Of a stretch of DNA of 12,815 nt, positions 6,240 to 12,815 are shown in pieces. The stretch comes from Lachnoclostridium sp. UBA933. GTDB lineage: Bacteria; Bacillota; Clostridia; Lachnospirales; Lachnospiraceae. The stretch is from assembly GCA_002293545.1 (NCBI GenBank), contig DBDL01000073.1, positions 24,449 to 37,263 on the forward strand. The letters run 5' to 3'. The notes beneath the pieces were generated by a model that saw nothing but the letters and a program-made list of their open reading frames with translations, was not told the DNA's origin and did not search any database. A program made the translations under genes and the position numbers. Within the stretch, counting starts at the first letter, position 1. Every line of letters starts with the position of its first letter.

Positions 6240-7880
6240 TTATCTGGAAGCTTGAATTACCCTGTAAAAGGCGTCTTTTGCGGTAAAATCACCTTCAAAT
6301 AATAAAGGATAACTTTTTTCGCGTTTAAAGTTTGTCAGCCATGTGACATCATCTGTCAGCCCCCAGAAAGTAACGTTTGTTATATTGGCAGCTTTTGAAC
6401 GATCCAGGCGTACCAGCATTTTCATTATATTATAATACATTTCTCCAAGAGCATTGTTGCTTTTTAACGAGTTGCTTGCATTATGGATATCCATTTCCGT
6501 AAGCTGAATCTCAATGTCCTTACCGATGGAAGCATATTTTTTGACAGCCGTTTCAATTGTTGCGACAGAGGGATTACCGATTGACGGGTAATGCGCCTGC
6601 ATACCTATGCCGTCCAGATATCCTTTGTCGTACAGCGGTTTTGTCATGTTATAAATGATTTGTGACTTTGCCGGTTCAAAGGCATTGTAATCATTATAAA
6701 ATAGTTTTACGTCCTCTGTCCTGTATTTATCGGCAAATTCAAATGCTTTTTCCACAAAGCTGCCGTTTCCGAAAATCTCATACCACCTACTGCCCTTATT
6801 CCGGTAGCCTTGTGAATCTTTGCTGTTATCTCCTGCGGCTTCGTTTACCACATCCCATGCATAAAGGATACCGGGATATTTCGTCTGGCAATACTGCATA
6901 ACTTGTTTGATGTAGTTTTCCAGACGTTTCAGCATAATTTCCTTGGAAACCGGTTTGGAACTGTCAAAATTATTTTGGAAGAACCAATCGGGAGTCTGTG
7001 AGTGCCATACCAGACAATGTCCGCGCAGTTTCAAATTGTTTTTCTTTGCCAGATTAAAGATTTCATCCAGTTTCTTTGTATTAATCCCGACGGTGATATT
7101 ATCCTTGCTCTTTTTGGATTTTGCCTGATCCAGAAGGGAGTTCGGCTTCATTTCATTTTCCATCGTGATACTGTTAAACTGACTTGTAATTAAACTTCTT
7201 GATTTCGGCTCGGTCAGCTGCCATGTATTTACGGCGGCACCGACACTAAAATCATTGCCGAATGCATTTTTCAGTTGTGCGGTAATCGGCGGTGCGGTAA
7301 CGGTTATTTTGCAGACAGCCTTTTTCTTGCTCAAGGTTTTGGCGGTAATACGTACTGTTCCGACCCGGAGAGCTTTGACGATCCCCTTTTTCGATACGGT
7401 TGCAATTTCGTTATCGGAGGAAGACCATTTCACAATATCCGATTTTGCGGGACTGACCGCTGCTTTTAAGGCAAGCGTTTTGCGCTTTTCGACAGCGGCA
7501 GTTTGGATCTTCTTACCGGCAGGCGCTTTTATTGTTATTTTTTTGGCGCCTTTCAAAACAGTGACCCGGCAGGTTAAATTCGCCGTCCTCGCCCCCTGTT
7601 TTGCGTTGACTCGTATCACGGCTTTCCCCTTTTTTAATCCGGTTACTTTTCCTTTGGGGGATACGGAAGCAATTTTGGGTTTTTTGGAAACAAATTTCAA
7701 AACGGCTTTCTTCTTGTTCTTAAACTTAATTGTTACTTTTTTCCCGACTACGGTAGTCAATTTCTTATTTCTCAGCATAATTTTTTTGGCGGCACTTGCA
7801 TCAAAATCCGCAGAGAACGGTGCGAGGACAGAGAACACCATTGTCAGGGACAGGATCAGTGCGGTAAATCTCCTTTTCAT
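6240..7880 (-). CDS. Secreted GH10 endo-1,4-beta-xylanase with two N-terminal Big_2 domains
   Basis: Hydrolyses internal beta-1,4-xylosidic bonds of xylan outside the cell by a retaining mechanism. Residues 1-30 form a signal peptide with a cleavage site near DASA/A. Residues about 32-108 and 114-195 are two bacterial Ig-like (Big_2) domains, each ending in the VTV/ITV-type strand. They hold about 40 Lys but only about 4 acidic residues in 164 positions. The GH10 barrel spans about 203-545: GHCLVWHSQTPDWF (287-300), acid/base Glu347 in WDVVNEA, nucleophile Glu462 in LTEMDIH, and FWGLTDD (505-511). All are intact, so activity is expected. The usual GH10 length is about 340 residues, so the catalytic domain is complete. 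GGAGG precedes the ATG by about 9 bases. No dockerin or sortase motif is present; the basic Big_2 pair may hold it to the anionic cell wall, which is inference. The gene diverges from the CotH gene at 8092. Confidence 0.95.
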   Translation of the reverse strand: MKRRFTALILSLTMVFSVLAPFSADFDASAAKKIMLRNKKLTTVVGKKVTIKFKNKKKAVLKFVSKKPKIASVSPKGKVTGLKKGKAVIRVNAKQGARTANLTCRVTVLKGAKKITIKAPAGKKIQTAAVEKRKTLALKAAVSPAKSDIVKWSSSDNEIATVSKKGIVKALRVGTVRITAKTLSKKKAVCKITVTAPPITAQLKNAFGNDFSVGAAVNTWQLTEPKSRSLITSQFNSITMENEMKPNSLLDQAKSKKSKDNITVGINTKKLDEIFNLAKKNNLKLRGHCLVWHSQTPDWFFQNNFDSSKPVSKEIMLKRLENYIKQVMQYCQTKYPGILYAWDVVNEAAGDNSKDSQGYRNKGSRWYEIFGNGSFVEKAFEFADKYRTEDVKLFYNDYNAFEPAKSQIIYNMTKPLYDKGYLDGIGMQAHYPSIGNPSVATIETAVKKYASIGKDIEIQLTEMDIHNASNSLKSNNALGEMYYNIMKMLVRLDRSKAANITNVTFWGLTDDVTWLTNFKREKSYPLLFEGDFTAKDAFYRVIQASR

Positions 7881-7924
7881 TCAATCAAACCTCCGTTATT
7901 GTAATGATAAATTGTGACATATGT

Positions 7925-7953
7925 ATTATACCGCATAGGAAAGAAAATGTCCA
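7925..7953 (-). promoter_or_regulatory. Promoter of the xylanase gene
   Basis: TGGACA (7953-7948) and a perfect TATAAT (7930-7925) are 17 bases apart. Transcription should start near 7918, giving a leader of just under 40 bases before the ATG at 7880. The -35 lies about 42 bp from the -35 of the divergent CotH promoter. Confidence 0.8.
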
Positions 7954-7982
7954 TTGAATTTATGACCCAAAGCTTATTGCAG

Positions 7983-8017
7983 CATATCCGTACACTTGTA
8001 GTTTAAAGGCGGATATG
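7983..8017. promoter_or_regulatory. Candidate operator: 8-bp inverted repeat around the CotH-gene -35
   Basis: CATATCCG (7983-7990) and CGGATATG (8010-8017) are perfect inverted copies 19 bases apart. The -35 of the rightward promoter lies between them, and the right arm ends two bases before its -10. The position would suit a repressor of the CotH gene or a regulator acting on both divergent promoters. As the repeat is upstream of the transcription start, it should act as DNA and not as an RNA hairpin. Confidence 0.5.
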
Positions 8018-8024
8018 TTATAAT
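7996..8024 (+). promoter_or_regulatory. Promoter of the CotH/lamin-tail gene
   Basis: TTGTAG (7996-8001) and a perfect TATAAT (8019-8024) are 17 bases apart. TG one base before the -10 gives an extended -10. Transcription should start near 8031, leaving a leader of about 60 bases in which I see no riboswitch-like structure. Confidence 0.75.
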
Positions 8025-8091
8025 CAAAAAAATGTTTATTCGTGACGGAACCAATTAAAAAGTTGATTGTGTTTAGTGAGGAGGAATTATT

Positions 8092-11000
8092 TTGGGGATG
8101 AATAAAAGAAAGGAAAGGAAAGTATGCCGGCAAATCTTACGGTATGTCACCGCATTCACGGGTATCTTATTTTTTGCAGGGTTTCTTCCGGCAGTATCGG
8201 AGGCGGCGGTGAAAGCACCGGTTTTTTCACAGGACAGCGGCATTTATGGTTATCCGTTTCAGCTTTCTGTCAGTGCGGATTCCGATTGTACGGTATATTA
8301 TTCGGAGGATGGGAGCATTCCGGTTCCGGACGGCGGGGGAGAAAAGAAAAGCAGTCTGTTAATTTCCGTAAAGGACCGCAACGGGGAACCGAATGTCCTG
8401 TCGGCACAGAAAAATACAGAGAGGATGTATATGGCTCCGGGGGATCCGGAGGGGTATGAGGAGATTCCGTTCCTTTCGGCTTATGATGTGCCGAAGGCAA
8501 CGGTAATACGTGCGGTTGCTGTCAATAACGGCACCGGTGAAAGAAGTAAGGTAATCACCAAAACATATTTTATCGGGAATGATTTAGAAAAATACGGTGA
8601 CGTGCCGGTCATTTCACTGGTTACGGACCCGAAAAATTTAGTGGATGATGTAACCGGGATTTTGGTAACGGGACTTGGGACAAGATGGAGCAATTATAAT
8701 TACAATCAAAGCGGAAGGGAGTGGGAGCGGGAAGCGGATATTGAATATTTCGACGAAAATAAAGAATTTGCGTTTCGGTCAGGAGTGGGCATCCGTGTCC
8801 AAGGCGGTTATAACAGACGAAAGGGACAAAAGAGTCTGAACGTATATTTCAGGGAAGAATACGGGATGAAGAATCTGAGCAATTACCGTCTGATTCCCGA
8901 CGCATGCAGGGCGGACGGAACACCGGTTCAGAAATACAAAGGCTTTGTATTGAGAAACGGCGGGAATGACGGCGAGTATACGAAAATGCGTGATGCCTTT
9001 ACGCAGAAGCTGCTTGCCGACCGGAACTTTACAACGCAGGCAGGAAGACCGTGTGTCGTTTATATCAACGGAGAATACTGGGGTTTTTATACGCTGATTG
9101 AGAAATACGGAACGGATTATCTCGAAGAGAAGTATGGTGTGAATGAGGATAATGTCATTATCATAAAGGTCGGTGAGCTGGATGAGGGTTTGCCGGAAGA
9201 TATGAAGCTCTATGAGGATTACCGGAAATATGAAAACATTGATATGTCTGTCCCGGCAAATTATGAGGAGTTCTGTGAAGCCGCTGACATTCAAAGCTTT
9301 ATTGATTATTTTGCCGCACAGACATTTATCAGCAATGAGGACTGGCCGAACAATAATTACCGGCTTTGGAGAACGAGAACCGCAGAACCAGGGAATCCGC
9401 ACGGTGACGAAAAGTGGCGCTGGATGATGTATGACACCGAATTTGCAATGGGACTTTACAACAGCGGATATGTTTCAGACGGAATCAGCCGTTTATTGTA
9501 TAATACTCCGTCAGCGGAGAATACGGTGATGTTTCGGAATTTAATGAAAAATCCGGAATTTTGCAGGCAGTTTGTAACAACTATGATGGATTTGTGCAAT
9601 GTAAACTTCCGATATGAAACGGCCGTGCAAATGCTTTATGAGATGTCAGGTGTCTATGGGCTGCTGATTGAAGATTATTATACCCGGTTCGGCATCGGAT
9701 GGAGAAATTTTGATTTGAAGATCGGCGAAGTGGACGGCTATTTCAGCAGTATCCATGACATGATGCAGAAGCAGTATTTACCGGGTCATTTTGCAGCATT
9801 GACGGGGATATCGTCAAGCAATCTGGCAGATGTTACATTGACCGCAAAATACAACAATGCGGTTTTACCGGGGGCATCCATAAAGCTCAATACCGTCACG
9901 CCCGATCTTTCGGCAGGAAAGTGGACCGGGCGGTATTATTCATCGCTGCCGGTTACCGTAACGGCAAATGTGCCGAAAGGGTATGAATTTGACGGATGGA
10001 CCGTAACGGGAGGAACGGCAGAAGATCCTTCCGGACAGACAACAGAGGTTACGTTTCAAGGCAATACGGAAATTACCGCAAACTATAAAGTCAAAAAACT
10101 TCCCGATTATGTAATCATCAATCAGGTTTACGGAACGGGAGATGATACGAACGGTGCCGTTTCGCATGGTTTTATCGAGCTTTATAATCCGACGGGGGAG
10201 CCTATTCCTCTGGACGGATATTCGATTCAATATGCACCCGGCGAAGGGGCATGGCAAAAATACAACCTGGACGGGAAAGAGATGGAACCCAAACAGTCAT
10301 TTTTAATCCGCTGTACCGGGGTAATCAATCAAACACCAAGATATACGGTTGCCGATGCGGATTTGGACTGGAACATCAAAATCAGTAACCGTGCTTTTGA
10401 AGTTGCGTTGGTATCCGATCAGGAAACGCTGCCGGACAGAGTGCTGACGGCACAGGACAAGGAACGGGTGATTGATTTGGTCGGCGCCCAAAATACAAGT
10501 TCCGACTCGAAACGTAATTTTGAAGGAACTCTTTTTACCGGGATATCGAAACAAAAATCGGTCTGCCGCAAATCATTTTTTGATAACGACAATAACGGCG
10601 CTGATTTTGTCGCCTATGACTATCGGGTTCCGGAGGACGGGGTTACCGACGGGATGTTAGGGCAAATCCGACCGAGATACAGCGGTGACGGCAAGTGGGG
10701 AGTTTTGCTTAATGCCAAACCTCCCGTCATAACAAAACAGATTTATGTTAAGAACGCAAAACGCGGAGGAACTGCCGTACTTGAAGTCGGAACAGAAGCA
10801 AATGAAAATATAATCCTGAGTTATCAGTGGTATCAATGCAGTACAAGGAACAGTGATGACGCAGAAAGCATTCTTCATGCCAACAGACCGGTTTATGAAG
10901 TTCCGACGGAAACCGCGGGAACCTTTTATTATTACTGCAAGGTTACGGCGACAGATCCGGAAGCAGTTGAAAACCAACAGGCAGTTTCCGACAGTGTCAT

Positions 11001-12255
11001 AACGGAAGTGAATGTTGTTGATGAGAACGCCGGGAATCCGGCAGACCATGTCATTATCAATCAGGCATACGGAAGCGGGGATGACGGAGAATCAGCGGTA
11101 TCACACGGTTTTGTGGAACTATATAACCCAACGGATCAGGATATTTCATTGAATGATTATACTCTCCAGTATGCCGCAGGAAAAAGCGGAAATACGCCGG
11201 ACCGCCCGAATCAGTGGAAAGCTTTGGACTTAAAAGACCAAACGATAAAGGCACATCACTCGTTTTTGGTTTTGTGCGATCCGGGCGTAAAAGCGGCGGC
11301 ACCGCGTTATACGATTGCAAAATATGACAAAAAATGGGATATCACAATCAGCAACCGGGCATTCCAGTTTGCCCTGGTAAAATCAAAATCTGTCCTCAGC
11401 CCGCAGATAACAAATGAAGAATATGAAAATACAGTGGATATGATGGGTGCCGTAAACGACCCTGCCGCAGGTGACAAGGTATATCATTTTGAAGGCTCAT
11501 TCTGTCTTATCGGAATCTCCAAGCAAAAGAGCGCCCGCCGGAAATCCGTTGATGACAGGAATGAAACCGCCGGGGATTTTGAATCCCTGGATTACCGGAG
11601 CACAGGCATCAGTGACAGCCGGTTAGAAGAAGTATTCCCCCGTTACAGCGGTGACGGAGAATGGGGGATTGGTCCCGTTAAGCCGCCGGAGATTACGCCG
11701 GACCCGCCCGTAACGACGACAAAACCGCCGGAAACAACAAGACCGCCGGTACAGGAAACGGAAGAACCTGCCGATACGGCGCCGCCGGCATCACCGCCGT
11801 CTGATTTATCCCAAAGACGTTTTACCGTAACATTCCAATCCAATGGCGGCACGAAAATAAAAGCGGTTGCGGGGGTTTTCGGAAACAGCAGAATCAAGAA
11901 ACCGAAAAATCCGGTGAAAAAAGGATACGTATTTGCCGGATGGTATCGTGAAGCAGGCTGCAAACATGCATGGAATTTTGGTAAGGATACGGTAAAAGGC
12001 AACACGACCCTTTATGCAAAATGGAAAGCAAAAACCATTACCCTTACCTTTCACGCCAATAAGGGGAAAATCGGGAAAAAGAGTAAAATCAAAAGTAAAG
12101 CGGTTTACGGGAAAAAGATAAAGACACCCCGGAAACCCAAGAGGAAAAGCTATAAGTTTAAAGGATGGTATACAAAGAAGAAAGGCGGTAAACGGATTAC
12201 GAATAAATCTAAGGTACCGGTAAAGAACAAGGTATACTATGCTCATTGGAAATAA
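8092..12255 (+). CDS. Large secreted CotH-kinase-family protein with lamin-tail and InlB_B-like repeats
   Basis: A 1387-residue exported modular protein. Residues 1-39 form a signal peptide (basic KRKERK, hydrophobic 19-35, cleavage near SEA/A). Residues 42-162 resemble a chitobiase C-terminal-type beta sandwich (APVFSQDSGIYGYPF, YYSEDGSIP). Residues about 170-540 are the CotH domain: VGIRVQGG (232-239), NEDWPNNNYRLWR (415-427) and WRWMMYDTEF (442-451). CotH proteins are atypical kinases best known from Bacillus spore coats; here the acidic pair is Asp448 and Glu450 where Asp-x-Asp is common. Residues about 580-670 form a bacterial-repeat domain ending EITANYK. Lamin-tail domains lie at 672-871 and 985-1193, with an Ig-like segment between. 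A Pro/Thr linker (1194-1241) leads to two InlB_B repeats (1242-1311 and 1312-1387), the last very Lys-rich. There is no LPXTG or dockerin. The start is TTG at 8092, 7 bases after GGAGG; ATG at 8098 is the alternative but 13 bases away. A surface role is likely; the substrate is unknown. Confidence 0.92.
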   Translation: MGMNKRKERKVCRQILRYVTAFTGILFFAGFLPAVSEAAVKAPVFSQDSGIYGYPFQLSVSADSDCTVYYSEDGSIPVPDGGGEKKSSLLISVKDRNGEPNVLSAQKNTERMYMAPGDPEGYEEIPFLSAYDVPKATVIRAVAVNNGTGERSKVITKTYFIGNDLEKYGDVPVISLVTDPKNLVDDVTGILVTGLGTRWSNYNYNQSGREWEREADIEYFDENKEFAFRSGVGIRVQGGYNRRKGQKSLNVYFREEYGMKNLSNYRLIPDACRADGTPVQKYKGFVLRNGGNDGEYTKMRDAFTQKLLADRNFTTQAGRPCVVYINGEYWGFYTLIEKYGTDYLEEKYGVNEDNVIIIKVGELDEGLPEDMKLYEDYRKYENIDMSVPANYEEFCEAADIQSFIDYFAAQTFISNEDWPNNNYRLWRTRTAEPGNPHGDEKWRWMMYDTEFAMGLYNSGYVSDGISRLLYNTPSAENTVMFRNLMKNPEFCRQFVTTMMDLCNVNFRYETAVQMLYEMSGVYGLLIEDYYTRFGIGWRNFDLKIGEVDGYFSSIHDMMQKQYLPGHFAALTGISSSNLADVTLTAKYNNAVLPGASIKLNTVTPDLSAGKWTGRYYSSLPVTVTANVPKGYEFDGWTVTGGTAEDPSGQTTEVTFQGNTEITANYKVKKLPDYVIINQVYGTGDDTNGAVSHGFIELYNPTGEPIPLDGYSIQYAPGEGAWQKYNLDGKEMEPKQSFLIRCTGVINQTPRYTVADADLDWNIKISNRAFEVALVSDQETLPDRVLTAQDKERVIDLVGAQNTSSDSKRNFEGTLFTGISKQKSVCRKSFFDNDNNGADFVAYDYRVPEDGVTDGMLGQIRPRYSGDGKWGVLLNAKPPVITKQIYVKNAKRGGTAVLEVGTEANENIILSYQWYQCSTRNSDDAESILHANRPVYEVPTETAGTFYYYCKVTATDPEAVENQQAVSDSVITEVNVVDENAGNPADHVIINQAYGSGDDGESAVSHGFVELYNPTDQDISLNDYTLQYAAGKSGNTPDRPNQWKALDLKDQTIKAHHSFLVLCDPGVKAAAPRYTIAKYDKKWDITISNRAFQFALVKSKSVLSPQITNEEYENTVDMMGAVNDPAAGDKVYHFEGSFCLIGISKQKSARRKSVDDRNETAGDFESLDYRSTGISDSRLEEVFPRYSGDGEWGIGPVKPPEITPDPPVTTTKPPETTRPPVQETEEPADTAPPASPPSDLSQRRFTVTFQSNGGTKIKAVAGVFGNSRIKKPKNPVKKGYVFAGWYREAGCKHAWNFGKDTVKGNTTLYAKWKAKTITLTFHANKGKIGKKSKIKSKAVYGKKIKTPRKPKRKSYKFKGWYTKKKGGKRITNKSKVPVKNKVYYAHWK
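10105..11670 (+). repeat. Two homologous lamin-tail modules within the CotH protein
   Basis: Copy 1 (10105-10704, 200 residues) and copy 2 (11044-11670, 209 residues) share the same motif order. It runs V-I-I-N-Q-x-Y-G, AVSHGF-x-E-L-Y-N-P, PRYT, ISNRAF, GISKQKS, R-K-S, DF, DYR and PRYSGDG-x-W-G. Codon choice differs widely between the copies, so the duplication is old. An Ig-like segment of about 110 residues separates them. Confidence 0.85.
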
Positions 12256-12282
12256 GAGGAATCGAAACGGCTGAGCGGGGAT

Positions 12283-12321
12283 GTTCCCAAAGTGTGAATT
12301 TTCAGATCATACTTTGGGGAC
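12283..12321 (+). terminator. 14-bp hairpin at the CotH gene 3' end, likely terminator
   Basis: Arms 12283-12296 and 12308-12321 pair over 14 bp with two G-T wobbles and an 11-base loop. It lies 27 bases after the CotH stop. The plus strand then reads ACTCTCTTTCAGTTTTT, a weak U tract, so termination is likely but not canonical. The minus strand has no T run. The right arm encodes the last residues and stop of the convergent gene. Confidence 0.55.
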
Positions 12322-12815
12322 ACTCTCTTTCAGTTTTTCCAATTCTTCATTTATCGTTTCATTCAGAATCTTCTTTCTTTTTTCATTCTTGGAGAGAACG
12401 GAAACCAGCAGCGGGGCAGTCAGTGTCAGTCCCGCAAGCACTTCTCCGCGGGAAACACTTGACCCGTCTACAGACGCCTTTTTCCCCTGTGCGACAGCCA
12501 TAACCGAATCGGCGATGACAGAGCGGATTTTGGGGGGAATGGTTTCTACTTCATTGGAAACATCATCAATATACTTTGAAAACTCCCCCTGTTCTGTCTG
12601 CTCGGTAAAGGAGCCGTTGTCGTTCAGGTAATCATCCGGATAATGAAACTTTCCGATGTCCCATATATTGTGGATGAGTGAGTTTTTGAAATAGTATTCA
12701 TGTTCATGAGGAATAATCGATACGCCCAAGGGATTGACATAATCATTGTCCGAATAAAAGCCGTACATTTTTTCGACAGCAGTTTTATAGCTTATTTCGC
12801 CGTGTCTTTTTTTAA
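12307..12815 (-). CDS. Hypothetical protein, C-terminal part (5' end off window)
   Basis: The frame is open from the right edge to a TGA at 12309-12307, giving 169 codons including the stop. An internal ATG at 12768 is probably not the start: no Shine-Dalgarno sequence precedes it, and the frame upstream reads like coding sequence (GEISYKTAVEK). The visible part has a Tyr/His/Asp-rich stretch after the internal Met, then an acidic segment (TEQTEQGEF). A helical region rich in Val and Ala follows, with a short hydrophobic stretch (VLAGLTLTAPLLVSVL) and a highly charged Lys/Glu tail that may be a coiled coil. I do not recognise the family. The hydrophobic stretch is too weak to call a membrane anchor with confidence. 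The gene converges on the CotH gene with only 51 bases between stops. Confidence 0.7.
   Translation of the reverse strand, partial: KKRHGEISYKTAVEKMYGFYSDNDYVNPLGVSIIPHEHEYYFKNSLIHNIWDIGKFHYPDDYLNDNGSFTEQTEQGEFSKYIDDVSNEVETIPPKIRSVIADSVMAVAQGKKASVDGSSVSRGEVLAGLTLTAPLLVSVLSKNEKRKKILNETINEELEKLKESVPKV

Noticed and set aside
7255..7917. Plus-strand open frame of 220 codons
   Set aside because: It lies entirely opposite the Lys-rich Big_2 part of the xylanase gene. AAA/AAG codons read in reverse as TTT/CTT, giving a spurious Phe/Leu-rich frame. It has no ribosome site.
8779..9402. Minus-strand open frame of 207 codons
   Set aside because: It is antisense to the conserved CotH domain and shows no recognisable motif. 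It is a shadow of the real gene.
12283..12321. Insertion-sequence end
   Set aside because: The hairpin resembles a terminal inverted repeat, but there is no transposase frame, no target duplication and no second end in the window.

Overview
The window looks like chromosomal DNA from a low-to-mid GC Gram-positive anaerobe, most likely a plant- or gut-polysaccharide-degrading member of the Clostridia. The clues are strong Shine-Dalgarno sites, TTG starts behind good ribosome binding sites, sigma-A-type promoters, a Bacillus-type NagB, and secreted proteins built from Big_2, Calx-beta, CotH, lamin-tail and InlB_B-like modules. I cannot place it to genus from sequence alone. I saw no tRNA, rRNA, CRISPR array or transposase, and no gene-free gap exceeds 300 bases.

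Layout, left to right. Positions 1-1719 (minus) carry the N-terminal part of a large secreted protein with a signal peptide and a Calx-beta fold interrupted by a long insert; the gene runs off the left edge. A 277-bp spacer follows, holding a perfect 16-bp terminator hairpin and two copies of an 18-bp near-repeat. Next comes a two-component operon (minus): an OmpR-type response regulator (3520-4200) and a multi-membrane-span histidine kinase (1997-3523), joined by an ATGA start/stop overlap and driven by a near-consensus promoter. Divergent from it is a small four-span membrane protein of the CmpB/'ABC transporter type IV' family (4337-4768). Then come nagB (4856-5581, minus) and a small XRE-type repressor (5728-6069, minus), each with its own promoter and the latter with a clear terminator.

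The right half is a divergent pair. A secreted GH10 endo-xylanase with two lysine-rich Big_2 domains (6240-7880, minus) faces a 1387-residue secreted CotH-kinase/lamin-tail/InlB_B protein (8092-12255, plus). Their promoters lie back to back, and an 8-bp perfect inverted repeat brackets the -35 of the CotH gene, a candidate operator. The right edge holds the C-terminal part of an unrecognised protein (minus) whose stop codon lies inside a 14-bp hairpin shared with the CotH gene's 3' end.

Functionally, the window combines exported polysaccharide handling (xylanase), large surface or secreted modular proteins, amino-sugar catabolism (NagB) and membrane signalling. A direct regulatory link between the two-component system and the surface genes is not shown by the sequence. 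The most interesting items are the divergent xylanase/CotH control region, the duplicated lamin-tail modules, and the split Calx-beta domain.
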